64,000 nt of DNA from Desulfosporosinus nitroreducens (GCF_023897015.1 NZ_JAMHFY010000012.1:1-64000); one strand, 5' to 3'. Shown: positions 27,758 through 37,172, numbered from the stretch's first letter. Program-made: numbers and translations. The notes: generated from the letters alone by a model not told the origin.

Positions 27758-28957
27758 ATGGGAAAAGCTTTAATTATCGGTGCTGGAGGAGTTGCCAGTG
27801 TTGCTATTCATAAATGTTGCCAGAATCCGGATGTATTTGAAGAGATTTGCATCGCCAGCAGAACTGTCGAAAAATGTGAAGCGATCAAAAACAAATTGGC
27901 AGGAAGCCGCACAATAATACATACGGCTCAGCTCGATGCGGATAATACGGATATGGTCATAGATTTGATTAAGAGTTTTAAACCTGATATTGTCATGAAC
28001 CTTGCGCTCCCCTATCAGGATTTGACAATTATGGATGCTTGCTTGGCTACAGGTGTGGATTATCTAGATACGGCGAATTATGAGCCGCCTGATATCGCTA
28101 AGTTTGAATACAAATGGCAGTGGGCTTATCGAGAAAAATTTGCTCAAGCAGGGGTGACTGCTTTGCTGGGAAGCGGATTTGACCCAGGGGTTACCGGCAT
28201 CTTCTGCGCCTATGCCCAAAAACATTATTTTGATGAAATCCATTCCATTGATATTGTTGATGCCAACGCAGGGGATCATGGATATCCCTTCGCAACAAAT
28301 TTTAACCCTGAAATTAATATTCGAGAGATAACTGCCAACGGAAGGTACTATGAAAATGGTTCATGGGTTGAAACTGACCCTCTTTCTATGAAGAAGGTTT
28401 ATGACCTCCCGGAGATAGGCCCAAAGAGCATTTATCTTATGTATCATGAAGAATTAGAGTCCTTAGCTCTTAATATAAAGGGAATTAAGCGGATAAGATT
28501 TTGGATGACCTTTTCGGACAATTATCTCAACCATTTACGTGTCCTGGAGAATGTTGGAATGACCTCAATTGAGCCCATTGATTTTGAGGGGCAACAGATT
28601 ATTCCTTTGCAGTTTTTAAAGGCTGTACTTCCCGATCCAGCATCCCTCGGTCCAAGAACTAAGGGGAAAACTAATATCGGTTGCATTATACAAGGGATTA
28701 AAGACGGCAAACCTAAAACTTATTATGTTTATAATGTTTGTGACCATCAAGAGTGTTACGCTGAGGTTGGATCCCAGGCTATTTCGTATACAACAGGGGT
28801 TCCGGCTATGATTGGAGCAATGTTAATGCTCAAAGGCATATGGAAAAAACCTGGTGTATTCAATGTCGAAGAGTTTGATCCTGATCCGTTTATGGAAGCG
28901 TTAAATAAGTGCGGTCTGCCGTGGCAGGAAAATTTCTCGCCAACTCTGCTAGATTGA
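27758..28957 (+). CDS. Carboxynorspermidine / saccharopine dehydrogenase family protein
   Basis: Encodes 399 residues. The Rossmann start GKALIIGAGGVASVAIHKC is followed by the saccharopine-dehydrogenase features NLALPYQDL, DTANYEP and GFDPGVTGIF. Placement directly ahead of nspC identifies it as carboxynorspermidine or carboxyspermidine synthase, which condenses aspartate semialdehyde with a diamine using NADPH. TTGGAGGGTG stands upstream of the ATG. The next gene starts 10 bases after the stop, so both are on one transcript. A role in spermidine synthesis without S-adenosylmethionine decarboxylase is expected. Confidence 0.9.
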   Translation: MGKALIIGAGGVASVAIHKCCQNPDVFEEICIASRTVEKCEAIKNKLAGSRTIIHTAQLDADNTDMVIDLIKSFKPDIVMNLALPYQDLTIMDACLATGVDYLDTANYEPPDIAKFEYKWQWAYREKFAQAGVTALLGSGFDPGVTGIFCAYAQKHYFDEIHSIDIVDANAGDHGYPFATNFNPEINIREITANGRYYENGSWVETDPLSMKKVYDLPEIGPKSIYLMYHEELESLALNIKGIKRIRFWMTFSDNYLNHLRVLENVGMTSIEPIDFEGQQIIPLQFLKAVLPDPASLGPRTKGKTNIGCIIQGIKDGKPKTYYVYNVCDHQECYAEVGSQAISYTTGVPAMIGAMLMLKGIWKKPGVFNVEEFDPDPFMEALNKCGLPWQENFSPTLLD

Positions 28958-28967
28958 GGTGGATTAA

Positions 28968-30107
28968 TTGGACATTGACATCACTGACCTGCCAACACCG
29001 TGTTATCTGGTGGATGAGAGACTTTTTTTAAAGAATCTAGAAATACTGAATTCTATCCAACAACGTACGGGATGCAAGGTTCTTCTTGCCTTAAAAGGAT
29101 TTTCGATGTATTCAATATTTCCTCTTGTAAGCAAATATCTTAAAGGTGTAACCGCTAGCTCCTTATTTGAGGCTAGACTGGGTTATGAAGAGATGGGGAA
29201 AGAAGTTCATATTTATGCGCCAGCCTACATTGAAGAAGAATTTGATAAAATTCTCAACTATTGTGATCATATTACCTTTAATTCTTTTGATCAATGGAAT
29301 AGATTTAAAGAGAAGGTTAAAAGTATTAAATCTAAGACAATTAGCTGTGGAATTCGCATCAACCCGGAATATTCCGAGATAGCTACCCCTATATATGACC
29401 CTTGCTATCAGTATTCAAGGCTTGGTGTGACTTTAGCAAATTTCCGACCCGAAGAATTAGAGGGGGTCGAAGGACTTCATTTCCATACAATGTGTGAGCA
29501 GAATTCAGATACCCTTGAACGCACGATTCGTGTGGTCGATCAAAAGTTCGGAGAATATATTAAAAAAATGAAATGGCTTAATTTTGGTGGAGGGCATCAT
29601 ATCACCAGACCCGATTACGATATAGAAACCTTAGTGCGTTCTATAAAGTATTTTCAGGACAAATATGGGGTGGATATCTACTTGGAACCAGGTGAAGCTG
29701 TTGCTTTAGATACCGGATATTTAGTGGCTAAAGTCCTGGATATAGTGGACAATGCTATGAAAATTGCCATTTTGGATACTTCCGCAGCTTGTCATATGCC
29801 CGATGTACTTGAAATGCCTTACAGGCCTAATATCATCGAGAGCGGCAAGGCAGGTGAGTATGCTCACACCTATAGGCTTGGGGGGCTTACTTGTCTTGCT
29901 GGAGATATTATTGGTGATTATTCCTTCAGAGAGCCTTTAAAACCAGGTGACAGGCTTGTATTTTGTGACATGGCCCACTATACTATGGTGAAGAATAATA
30001 TGTTCAATGGAGTGAATCTCCCGTCTATTGCACTTTTTAACGAAGAAGAAGGGATTAAAGTCATTAGACAATTTGGCTATGAAGATTTTAAAACCCGTCT
30101 TTCCTAA
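28968..30107 (+). CDS. nspC: Carboxynorspermidine decarboxylase
   Basis: Encodes a 379-residue fold-III PLP decarboxylase. Lys43 in LLALKGFSMY is the expected cofactor lysine. FHTMCEQ, NFGGGHHITRP, YLEPGEAV and the C-terminal CLAGD give the phosphate-binding and catalytic residues. Translation starts at TTG, with GAGGTGG close upstream. It decarboxylates carboxy(nor)spermidine to the polyamine. It follows its dehydrogenase partner, the usual arrangement of the aspartate-semialdehyde route to triamines. Confidence 0.93.
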   Translation: MDIDITDLPTPCYLVDERLFLKNLEILNSIQQRTGCKVLLALKGFSMYSIFPLVSKYLKGVTASSLFEARLGYEEMGKEVHIYAPAYIEEEFDKILNYCDHITFNSFDQWNRFKEKVKSIKSKTISCGIRINPEYSEIATPIYDPCYQYSRLGVTLANFRPEELEGVEGLHFHTMCEQNSDTLERTIRVVDQKFGEYIKKMKWLNFGGGHHITRPDYDIETLVRSIKYFQDKYGVDIYLEPGEAVALDTGYLVAKVLDIVDNAMKIAILDTSAACHMPDVLEMPYRPNIIESGKAGEYAHTYRLGGLTCLAGDIIGDYSFREPLKPGDRLVFCDMAHYTMVKNNMFNGVNLPSIALFNEEEGIKVIRQFGYEDFKTRLS

Positions 30108-30150
30108 GGAATAGGTTGCTATAATATTCAACCTGCTGGTGAGGTATTGT

Positions 30151-30393
30151 ATGAATGAATTAGCTGATTATAAAAGAACAAGTATTAGAAAGAAATATGT
30201 TCAGGATTTTCCAGAAGGGATTTTAGATGTAATCGAGACGGATTATCCGGAAAGATATTCTTTAATGTTAGAAGGCCGAACCAGTATAACAACATTATTT
30301 TCCTCGGAAGAATGGATAAATATATTCGCAAAGTCGAGAAATTCTTTCAGTAGTCACATCCAACGAATTAATTTAACTAGAAAATATTCGTGA
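30151..30393 (+). CDS. Small hypothetical protein, 80 residues, downstream of nspC
   Basis: Starting at the ATG 30151 (GGTGAGG six bases upstream), the frame gives 80 residues: a charged helical N-terminus with NELADYKRTSIRKKYVQDF, a short middle region, then a Ser/Asn-rich end. An upstream GTG at 30139 in the same frame is less likely. There are no membrane helices or cysteines. It lies 43 bases after nspC, probably on the same transcript, and a terminator follows at 30504. I do not recognise the family. Confidence 0.5.
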   Translation: MNELADYKRTSIRKKYVQDFPEGILDVIETDYPERYSLMLEGRTSITTLFSSEEWINIFAKSRNSFSSHIQRINLTRKYS

Positions 30394-30503
30394 CAAGGAA
30401 ATAGTAGCTGAAATCGGTTGAATCAGATTTTTCATTCATAGTTTAATGCCATCATAGTTTCATCAGCAATTATTTAGCTTTAATTGACTGAGTTCTTTCT
30501 AGG

Positions 30504-30536
30504 TTCAGGCTGTGTTCAGGCACAGTCTGAATTTTT
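30504..30536 (+). terminator. Terminator of the polyamine operon
   Basis: TTCAG-CTGTG (30504-30514) pairs with CACAG-CTGAA (30521-30531), with one mismatch, followed by TTTTT. The rest of the gap 30394-30746 is AT-rich and holds the gap promoter. Confidence 0.85.
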
Positions 30537-30686
30537 GTCTAATACGTTTCGTGGAATTCACTATAAAGAAAAATTGCTGGCGCCAAGGCTTTGGAGGATG
30601 GCGAGAAGGGCAAAGAGATTAAGCATTCTTCGGAGCAGTTAAAAATTGGCCTTAAAAGGCAAAAATTCTGTTTTTAAAGCAGGAAT

Positions 30687-30724
30687 TTGACTGTCTGTAC
30701 AGAATTATATAATGTTGTATACAA
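30687..30724 (+). promoter_or_regulatory. Promoter and small palindrome upstream of gap
   Basis: TTGACT (30687-30692) and TATAAT (30708-30713) have a short, 15-base spacer. The perfect palindrome TTGTATACAA (30715-30724) covers the expected transcription start and could be an operator. The regulator is unknown. Confidence 0.45.
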
Positions 30725-30746
30725 GCATATTTAGAGGAGGTTAACC

Positions 30747-31757
30747 ATGAGTTTCCGCGTAGCAATTACAGGTTTTGGTCGAATTGGTCGACTTACACTT
30801 CGTGCCGCCCTAAACCAGTCTCTGCCCTTCGAAGTGGTGGCAATTAACGATATGGGAAGTCCCGATATGTTAGCCCATTTGCTCAAGTATGACTCAGTTC
30901 ACGGAACCCTTCCGAATAAAGTGGAAGTTGATGGAAGTGCACTAGTTATTGATGGAAAGCGAATTGAAATTGTTGCTGACAGAAATCCTCTGAATTTACC
31001 TTGGAGTAAACTCGGAGTAGACATCGTGATTGAATGTACCGGTAAATTCAAGAAACGTGATGACGCAGCCCAACATATTACCGCTGGAGCTAAAAAGGTT
31101 CTTATCTCCTCTCCGGCCAAAGACGAAGATATTACGATAGTCATGGGGGTTAATGATAATCAATATGATCCCTTAAAGCACCATGTAATTTCGAATGGGT
31201 CCTGTACAACCAACTGTCTGGCACCTGTTGCTAAAGTCTTAGTTGATTCGTTTGGGATTGAACTAGGAATGATGACAACAATCCATTCAGTTACCAATGA
31301 TCAACGGACTGTGGACGTAAAGCATAAAGATTGGCGCCGGTCCAGGGCCGCTTATCAATCTATGATTCCGACAACCACGGGAGCTGCCAAAGCAGTTACG
31401 CTTGTTATACCGGAATTAACTGGGAAAATGAATGGCCTTGCGGTTCGAGTTCCTACTCCGAATGTGTCCTTAGTCGATTTTGTGGCTAATTTAACAAACC
31501 CTGCCACCAAGGAAGAAGTCAATAGTGCTTTGCGCGATGCGGCAAACGGTTCGATGAACGGATATCTCGAATACACAGAATTACCCCTTGTTTCACATGA
31601 CTTTAACGGTAATCAGGCCAGCTCAATCGTGGATGGTTTATCAACTACGATGCTGGGAGATCGCATGGTTAAAGTGTTGGCTTGGTATGACAATGAATGG
31701 GGCTATTCCTGTCGTATTGTTGATTTAGTGAAGCTAATTGCTACAGCAGGGGTGTAA
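30747..31757 (+). CDS. gap: Glyceraldehyde-3-phosphate dehydrogenase, type I
   Basis: Encodes 336 residues. The NAD-binding start is VAITGFGRIGRLTLRAAL. The catalytic Cys153 lies in SNGSCTTNCLAP and the partner His in the HSVTNDQRT region. The C-terminal WYDNEWGYSCRIVDL is standard. It oxidises glyceraldehyde 3-phosphate to 1,3-bisphosphoglycerate in glycolysis or runs in reverse. AGGAGG stands upstream of the ATG. It is paired with pyk, 18 bases downstream, an uncommon two-gene glycolytic operon without pgk, tpi or eno. Confidence 0.96.
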   Translation: MSFRVAITGFGRIGRLTLRAALNQSLPFEVVAINDMGSPDMLAHLLKYDSVHGTLPNKVEVDGSALVIDGKRIEIVADRNPLNLPWSKLGVDIVIECTGKFKKRDDAAQHITAGAKKVLISSPAKDEDITIVMGVNDNQYDPLKHHVISNGSCTTNCLAPVAKVLVDSFGIELGMMTTIHSVTNDQRTVDVKHKDWRRSRAAYQSMIPTTTGAAKAVTLVIPELTGKMNGLAVRVPTPNVSLVDFVANLTNPATKEEVNSALRDAANGSMNGYLEYTELPLVSHDFNGNQASSIVDGLSTTMLGDRMVKVLAWYDNEWGYSCRIVDLVKLIATAGV

Positions 31758-31775
31758 GTTAGGAGGAAACGTACC

Positions 31776-33512
31776 ATGAGGAGGACAAAAATTGTCTGTA
31801 CTATCGGTCCGGCAAGTGAGTCCAAGGAAAAGGTTCAAGCTCTTCTAGCTGCAGGCATGGACGTTGCTCGTCTCAATTTTTCGCACGGAACCCACGAAGA
31901 ACATGGCCGCAGAATAGCAATTCTAAAAGAGGAAGCCGTTAAAGCAGGAAAACATTTGGGTATTCTGCTTGATACCAAAGGACCAGAAATACGTACGGGA
32001 AAAGTTCCTGAGGACGGTGTAATTCTTGAGAATGGGTCAGGGTTTATTCTGGATACAGATCTAGGCAGACTTGGTAATCAGCAACGAGTTGGAATAACTT
32101 ATATTGACTTGTGGCGTAAAGTTAACCCAAGCAGTCGTATTCTCATTGATGATGGTCAAATTGAATTAGAAGTTACTGCTGTGAATAAGGAAGTTATTAA
32201 TACTATTATTCTCAATGGTGGAATTCTAAAGTCTCAAAAAGGGGTAAATATTCCAAGCGCGCTCATTGATTTACCAGCTGTCACAGAAAGAGATATAGAA
32301 GATATTCGCTTTGGTATCTCCCAAGGAATTGATTTTATTGCCGCATCTTTTACTCGTAAGGCCTTAAATGTTTTAGATGTACGCAGAGTTGTAGAAGAAA
32401 TGGGTGCGGATGTACATATTATAGCCAAGATTGAAAGCCGAGAAGGGCTGGATAACTTAGACTCAATTCTTGAAGTTGCTGATGGTCTCATGGTAGCACG
32501 CGGCGACCTTGGGGTAGAAATACCAGTAGAGGAAGTCCCTATTAGGCAAAAGGAAATGATTCTTAAGTGCAATCTATTGGGGAAACCTGTCATTGTAGCA
32601 ACTCAGATGTTAGATTCAATGATACGCCAGCCGAGACCCACACGAGCAGAGGCCAGTGATGTTGCCAATGCCATCCTGGATGGTACGGATGCCATTATGT
32701 TATCTGGCGAAACAGCAGCGGGTCTATATCCCATTGAATCAGTTCAAATGATGGACAGAATATCTAAGCGCACTGAACTGACTTGTTTGGACAATCAAGC
32801 CTCTCGCCATCCCCAAGTCAACGTAGCTGAGGCGATTAGTTTTGCAAGTTTTACCATAGCAAAAGACTTACAAGCTACAGCCATTCTCACACCGACCCAT
32901 TCAGGATTAACAGCATGTATGATTTCGAAGTATCGCCCCATTTCCTTGATTGTGGCAGCTACTCCATTTCCTGCAACCGCAAGAAAATTAGCTTTGCAAT
33001 GGGGTGTCCTGCCTATCGTTGTCCCTCAGAGTTCAGGAACGGATGAGATGGTTTCAGTTGCCGTAAATACATCTTTAAATAAAAACTACATTAAGTCTGG
33101 TGATGTAGTGGTCATTACAGCAGGTGTTCCAATTGGTAAGGTTGGCTCCACGAATATGATCAAAGTTCAAATTATGGGAAATATTTTATCTAAGGGTATC
33201 GGAATTGGGCGCAAGTCCTATTCAGGCTTAGCGCGCAGAGTCCAAATTCCGGGCAAGGATTCTTTTAACGATGGTGATATTCTTATCGCAGAGTCAACCG
33301 ATGCAAGTTTTGTACCCTTAATTGCTCGCGCTGGAGCGTTAGTAGTTGAAGAAGGCGGTTTGACATCACATGCTGCGATAGTAGCAGTACAGTTCGGTAT
33401 TCCAACGATTGTCGGTGCTGTAGATGCTTTCTCCAAGGTGTTTGATGGACAGTCTTTAACGGTTGATGCCCTGACAGGCTTAATGTATGAGGGTTCCGTG
33501 AGTATATTATAG
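31776..33512 (+). CDS. pyk: Pyruvate kinase with C-terminal PEP-utilising domain
   Basis: Encodes 578 residues, longer than the roughly 470 of the E. coli type. The catalytic barrel shows KIVCTIGPAS, ARLNFSHG, LDTKGPEIRTG, IIAKIESREGLDN and MVARGDLGVEIP. The extra C-terminal domain (about 480-575) has EEGGLTSHAAIVAVQFGIPT, the PEP-utilising mobile-domain signature found in Geobacillus-type enzymes. It converts PEP and ADP to pyruvate and ATP. AGGAGG precedes the ATG. It is followed by a strong hairpin. Confidence 0.96.
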   Translation: MRRTKIVCTIGPASESKEKVQALLAAGMDVARLNFSHGTHEEHGRRIAILKEEAVKAGKHLGILLDTKGPEIRTGKVPEDGVILENGSGFILDTDLGRLGNQQRVGITYIDLWRKVNPSSRILIDDGQIELEVTAVNKEVINTIILNGGILKSQKGVNIPSALIDLPAVTERDIEDIRFGISQGIDFIAASFTRKALNVLDVRRVVEEMGADVHIIAKIESREGLDNLDSILEVADGLMVARGDLGVEIPVEEVPIRQKEMILKCNLLGKPVIVATQMLDSMIRQPRPTRAEASDVANAILDGTDAIMLSGETAAGLYPIESVQMMDRISKRTELTCLDNQASRHPQVNVAEAISFASFTIAKDLQATAILTPTHSGLTACMISKYRPISLIVAATPFPATARKLALQWGVLPIVVPQSSGTDEMVSVAVNTSLNKNYIKSGDVVVITAGVPIGKVGSTNMIKVQIMGNILSKGIGIGRKSYSGLARRVQIPGKDSFNDGDILIAESTDASFVPLIARAGALVVEEGGLTSHAAIVAVQFGIPTIVGAVDAFSKVFDGQSLTVDALTGLMYEGSVSIL

Positions 33513-33535
33513 AGACAAAGAGACATGGGATTGTG

Positions 33536-33570
33536 AAAATAGAAGGGTAGCAGAGCTATCCTTCTATTTT
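33536..33570 (+). terminator. Terminator after pyk
   Basis: Bases 33536-33550 pair with 33556-33570 (15 bp with one G-T pair) around CAGAG. The 3' arm ends in ATTTT. Confidence 0.85.
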
Positions 33571-33648
33571 GTTATTGGGTTATTCGATCAGACATTGAAT
33601 CAAATCCGATCCTAAATTCTTACAATTGTAGCTGTGATTTAGCAGATA

Positions 33649-33738
33649 TGATATAATTTACGATATGATACGCTCATAGACAAATTCCAAAAAATCAAAT
33701 GCCAGAGACTTGATCAAGATGTTAAGGACTCTGGCATT
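33649..33738 (+). promoter_or_regulatory. Extended -10 promoter and leader hairpin of rlmN
   Basis: TGATATAAT at 33649-33657 is an extended -10 element. The leader then has AATGCCAGAG (33698-33707) pairing exactly with CTCTGGCATT (33729-33738), followed by GTTAT. The hairpin sits 30 bases before the start codon and may act as an attenuator. Confidence 0.5.
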
Positions 33739-33767
33739 GTTATACAAGGTTTAAAGAGAGGTTAACG

Positions 33768-34835
33768 ATGAAAAAAGAATCCATTTATGGATTGACATTA
33801 GAACAACTGATAGAATGCCTTAAGGAATATGGTCATAAGAAGTCTCGCGCTTTAAAAGTCTGGGATTGGCTTTATAGGAAGCGGGTAACAAATTTTTTAG
33901 CGATGACAGATGTCAATCAAGAGTGTCTGCAATTATTAGCCGATCATTTTGTCTTTAAATCATTAAGCGAACATGTAAAGCAAGAATCAATGGACGGAAC
34001 GATTAAGTTTTTGTTCAAATTAGAGGATGATAATCTGATTGAAACAGTATTAATGAGACATAAATTTGGTTTATCCGTTTGTGTCACAACTCAGGTAGGC
34101 TGTAACATTGGATGCAGTTTTTGTGCAAGTGGTTTATTAATGAAACAACGTGACTTATCCAGTGGTGAAATCGTCGAACAAATTATGAAAGTTCAACAAT
34201 ATTTGGATAGTGATAATAAAGGCGAAAAGGTGAGTCACGTTGTGGTGATGGGGATTGGCGAGCCTTTTGATAATTATGTAAATGTAGTTGACGCTATACG
34301 TATTATAATAGATCACAAAGGATTAGCTGTTCCAGGCAGACATATCACTGTATCAACCAGCGGCTTGGCAGACAAGATATATGAATTTGCCGATAGCGAT
34401 TTGAAGGTGAACCTTGCGATTTCATTACACGCACCAACAAACGAATTGCGAACACAGATCATGAAAATCAATCGTGTCTTTCCGATCGAAAAAGTAATTG
34501 AGGCTGTTGAATACTATCTGAAAAAGACGAAGCGCAGAATTACTTTGGAATATATTCTAATTAAGGATTTGAACGACCATCGGGAGCAGGCCCTAGAACT
34601 TGCTTCCCTGATAGAAAATATGAGACATCTCATTAATATTAATTTAATTCCTTATAATCCAGTGGATGAACATCATCAATATCAAAGAAGCAACCATGAA
34701 ACGATGTTGGCTTTTTATGATGTCTTGAAAAAAGACGGCATCAACTGTAGTATTCGTCTCGAACACGGCAGAGATATCGATGCAGCTTGCGGACAGCTAA
34801 GAAGTAAACAAATCTATGCAAGCCAAGAAAATTAG
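33768..34835 (+). CDS. rlmN: Radical SAM 23S rRNA/tRNA adenine C2-methyltransferase RlmN
   Basis: Encodes 355 residues. The radical-SAM cluster motif CNIGCSFC uses C112, C116 and C119. [32 protein letters not shown] and the C-terminal AACGQLR (resolving Cys341) follow. These match Firmicute RlmN better than the resistance enzyme Cfr, which lacks the GEPFDNY form and has SLHSP. It methylates C2 of A2503 in 23S rRNA and A37 of some tRNAs. The preceding leader hairpin is unusual for a housekeeping rlmN. A second copy elsewhere in the genome cannot be excluded. Confidence 0.9.
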   Translation: MKKESIYGLTLEQLIECLKEYGHKKSRALKVWDWLYRKRVTNFLAMTDVNQECLQLLADHFVFKSLSEHVKQESMDGTIKFLFKLEDDNLIETVLMRHKFGLSVCVTTQVGCNIGCSFCASGLLMKQRDLSSGEIVEQIMKVQQYLDSDNKGEKVSHVVVMGIGEPFDNYVNVVDAIRIIIDHKGLAVPGRHITVSTSGLADKIYEFADSDLKVNLAISLHAPTNELRTQIMKINRVFPIEKVIEAVEYYLKKTKRRITLEYILIKDLNDHREQALELASLIENMRHLININLIPYNPVDEHHQYQRSNHETMLAFYDVLKKDGINCSIRLEHGRDIDAACGQLRSKQIYASQEN

Positions 34836-34941
34836 GAGTTTCTTAACGTGACCTCAAATATCAGGCAGACTTTTTGAAAAACATAGTATGAGTCATAGCT
34901 GGTACTTAGCAACAAATGATAAAAGGAGAATCTGCAAAATA

Positions 34942-35970
34942 ATGTACAGTTTTAAAGACGATTATAGTGAAGGCGCTCACCCAAGGATATTGAATGCTTT
35001 AATTGAAACAAACCTCTTGCAAATGAAAGGCTATGGAGAGGATGATTATTCTAAACAAGCAATTGATCTGATGAAAAAAAGGATCAAGCGTAACGACATT
35101 GATATCCACCTCTTCTCCGGAGGAACACAAACAAACCTAACTGTTATTTCCGCTTTTTTACGGCCGCATGAGGCGGTTATTGCAGCCAACACTGGTCATA
35201 TCCTTGTTCATGAGACTGGGGCAATCGAAGCCACGGGGCACAAAATCCTCTCTTGCGAAGTTAGTGACGGGAAGCTTGACCCTGCTTGTATCAAATCTGT
35301 CTTGGATGCTCACACGGACGAACATATGGTAAAACTAAAATTGGTTTATATCTCCAATCCCACTGAAATTGGTTCAATTTACACGAAAGCTGAACTAGAA
35401 CAGTTAAGCCAGTTTTGTGAGAGCAATAACCTGTTTTTATATATGGATGGTGCGCGATTAGGCTCAGCGCTGTGTTCAGAAGAGAATGATCTTGATCTTT
35501 ATGATTTGGGCACATTAGTCGATGCTTTTTACATTGGTGGAACCAAAAATGGTGCCCTGATGGGCGAAGCACTTGTGATCTGTCGAGAGTCACTAAAAGA
35601 TGATTTTCGATTTTATATTAAGCAAAGAGGGGGACTGCTTGCCAAAGGCAGAGTTCTAGGTATACAGTTTTTAGAGCTTTTCAGAGATGACCTGTATTTC
35701 GATCTGGCAAAACACGCTAATGAAATGGCTAGGTTGCTAAAAAATGAGTTTAGTCGAGCAGGTTGCAAGTTTTTGACTCACTCAACGTCCAATCAGATTT
35801 TCCCGATCTTGCCTAATTGGTTGATCTCAAAGCTTCAGGAAAATTATTCGTTCTATGTTTGGGCAGGAATCGATGACGATCACTCAGCAATCCGCCTCGT
35901 AACCTCTTGGGCCACAAGTGAAGATGCAGTTTTAGCTTTTATCGGAGATATGAAGAATGCCATTAGATAA
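34942..35970 (+). CDS. ltaE: Low-specificity threonine aldolase (beta-eliminating lyase family)
   Basis: Encodes 342 residues from the ATG at 34942, which has AAGGAG about 12 bases upstream. An in-frame start at 34888 would add 18 residues with no good ribosome site. Family features are FKDDYSEGAHPRIL, the FSGGTQTNLTVI glycine turn, YMDGARLGSAL and the PLP lysine in YIGGTKNGALMGEA. It cleaves threonine or allo-threonine to glycine and acetaldehyde. A dyad terminator that also carries an SdpR-type operator follows directly. Confidence 0.88.
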   Translation: MYSFKDDYSEGAHPRILNALIETNLLQMKGYGEDDYSKQAIDLMKKRIKRNDIDIHLFSGGTQTNLTVISAFLRPHEAVIAANTGHILVHETGAIEATGHKILSCEVSDGKLDPACIKSVLDAHTDEHMVKLKLVYISNPTEIGSIYTKAELEQLSQFCESNNLFLYMDGARLGSALCSEENDLDLYDLGTLVDAFYIGGTKNGALMGEALVICRESLKDDFRFYIKQRGGLLAKGRVLGIQFLELFRDDLYFDLAKHANEMARLLKNEFSRAGCKFLTHSTSNQIFPILPNWLISKLQENYSFYVWAGIDDDHSAIRLVTSWATSEDAVLAFIGDMKNAIR

Positions 35971-35980
35971 TGAATACAAC

Positions 35981-36022
35981 AAGATACATTTAGAAATCCA
36001 TCTAAATGTATCTTGTTTTTTT
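35981..36022 (+). terminator. Terminator of ltaE containing operator copy 1
   Basis: Fourteen bases (35981-35994) pair with 36001-36014 around AATCCA, then T8. Within it CATTTAGA-N6-TCTAAATG (35987-36008) is identical in layout to the second dyad at 36044-36065. Confidence 0.85.
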
Positions 36023-36043
36023 TATGTTAGTAGGGTAAAATTA

Positions 36044-36065
36044 CATTTAGACAGACATCTAAATG
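36044..36065 (+). promoter_or_regulatory. SdpR/ArsR-type operator, copy 2
   Basis: CATTTAGA (36044-36051), six bases, then TCTAAATG (36058-36065): a perfect interrupted dyad ending 13 bases before the regulator start codon. Its position fits autorepression of the sdpR-sdpI pair. Confidence 0.65.
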
Positions 36066-36078
36066 AAGGGGGATCGAC

Positions 36079-36357
36079 ATGGGGTTTCAAGAATCCTTAA
36101 AGGCAATGTCAGATAAAACTCGACGAGAAATATTAAATTTGCTTAAGGATGGGGATATGACTGCAGGGGATATTGCAGCTCATTTTTCTATGACCCAGGC
36201 AACCGTGTCGCACCATCTTTCGGTCTTAAAGGGCGGGGGACTTGTAACGGATCGCCGGGATGGCAAATACATTTTCTACGAGTTAAACACTTCGGTTATT
36301 GAAGAAATTATGGCGTGGTTGATAGAGCTGAAAGGAGTCGATAAAAATGAAAAATGA
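36079..36357 (+). CDS. sdpR: ArsR-family autorepressor, SdpR-like
   Basis: Encodes a 92-residue winged-helix protein. It carries MSDKTRREILNLLKDGDMTAG, the recognition helix MTQATVSHHLSVLKGGGLV and the wing DRRDGKYIFYELN. No metal-binding CVC motif is present, as expected of SdpR rather than metal-sensing ArsR members. In Bacillus, SdpR represses sdpRI and is sequestered by SdpI when the toxin SdpC is present. AGGGGG stands upstream. The stop overlaps the sdpI start. Matching dyads lie at 35987 and 36044. Confidence 0.88.
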   Translation: MGFQESLKAMSDKTRREILNLLKDGDMTAGDIAAHFSMTQATVSHHLSVLKGGGLVTDRRDGKYIFYELNTSVIEEIMAWLIELKGVDKNEK

Positions 36358-36994
36358 AAAAGTCCTTATGAAATTAATGTGGGCGATTGCCTTGTTGCCT
36401 TTGCTTATTACGTTATTCGTTTTTAGTGGGTTGCCACCCGAGATTCCTATGCATTGGAACATTTATGGTGAGATTGATGCATGGTATCCCAAATTCCCCT
36501 GGGCCTTTATGCCCCCGGTTATTGGCATAGTGATCACAATTTTGGCCACTGTATTGCCTAAAATTGATCCTAAGAAAGAGAACTACGATAGATTCAAGGG
36601 GCAATACTTTATTATTAGATTAATTCTAGTTGTGTTTTTTGCAGTCTTACAAATGGTTATCATATCCATCAGCATGGGTGCTGCTTTTATTAAAGTAGAT
36701 ACAATCGTCAAGCTAATGATAGGTATTCTTTTCATAGTCCTTGGTAATTTAATGCCAAAGTTTAAGCAGAATTATTTTGTGGGCATAAAAACGCCTTGGA
36801 CGCTTAACAATGAGGCCGTATGGGCAAAAACACACCGTCATGGAGGTTTTGTGTGGTTTATTGCAGGGTTCATTATGAGTGTCCTGGCATTCCTGCCCGG
36901 CTTTGGAAGTGCTGTTGTTTATTTTGCTGTGATACTCATAGTGTCAATTGAGCCAATCCTATTTTCGTGGCTTCAGTATCGAAAACAAAGGTAA
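36347..36994 (+). CDS. sdpI: SdpI-family immunity/signal membrane protein
   Basis: Encodes 215 residues with about six membrane helices. The N-terminal DUF1648 stretch has LPPEIPMHWNIYGEIDAW. The SdpI domain has PKFKQNYFVGIKTPWTL and VWAKTHRHGG. In Bacillus this protein protects against the SdpC killing peptide and titrates SdpR at the membrane. The ATG lies inside the last codons of sdpR, with AAGGAG nine bases upstream, so the two are coupled. No sdpA, sdpB or sdpC gene is in the window, so a wider envelope-stress role is possible. Confidence 0.88.
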   Translation: MKNEKVLMKLMWAIALLPLLITLFVFSGLPPEIPMHWNIYGEIDAWYPKFPWAFMPPVIGIVITILATVLPKIDPKKENYDRFKGQYFIIRLILVVFFAVLQMVIISISMGAAFIKVDTIVKLMIGILFIVLGNLMPKFKQNYFVGIKTPWTLNNEAVWAKTHRHGGFVWFIAGFIMSVLAFLPGFGSAVVYFAVILIVSIEPILFSWLQYRKQR

Positions 36995-37024
36995 TCTGTT
37001 TATAAACCAATCCGAGTGGGAAAC

Positions 37025-37075
37025 AGGGGAGACCGGTGTGCGTTTCAGAGGCGTTAACACTGGCCCCCCTTGTTT
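37025..37075 (+). terminator. Terminator after sdpI
   Basis: AGGGG and CCGGTGT pair with ACACTGG and CCCCCT across a three-base bulge, with the T-rich TTGTTTGTTTG tail after it. Confidence 0.7.
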
Positions 37076-37172
37076 GTTTGCTTTATACTCATGCTGATAA
37101 GTATTTGTGAAGAATATGATACAATAGGATATAGCTGAGAAATATCCTTAGATATAAGCAAGGGGTTTAGTT

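Noticed and set aside
33768-34835. Cfr antibiotic-resistance methylase
   Set aside because: Motifs [16 protein letters not shown] and [10 protein letters not shown] follow RlmN, not Cfr.
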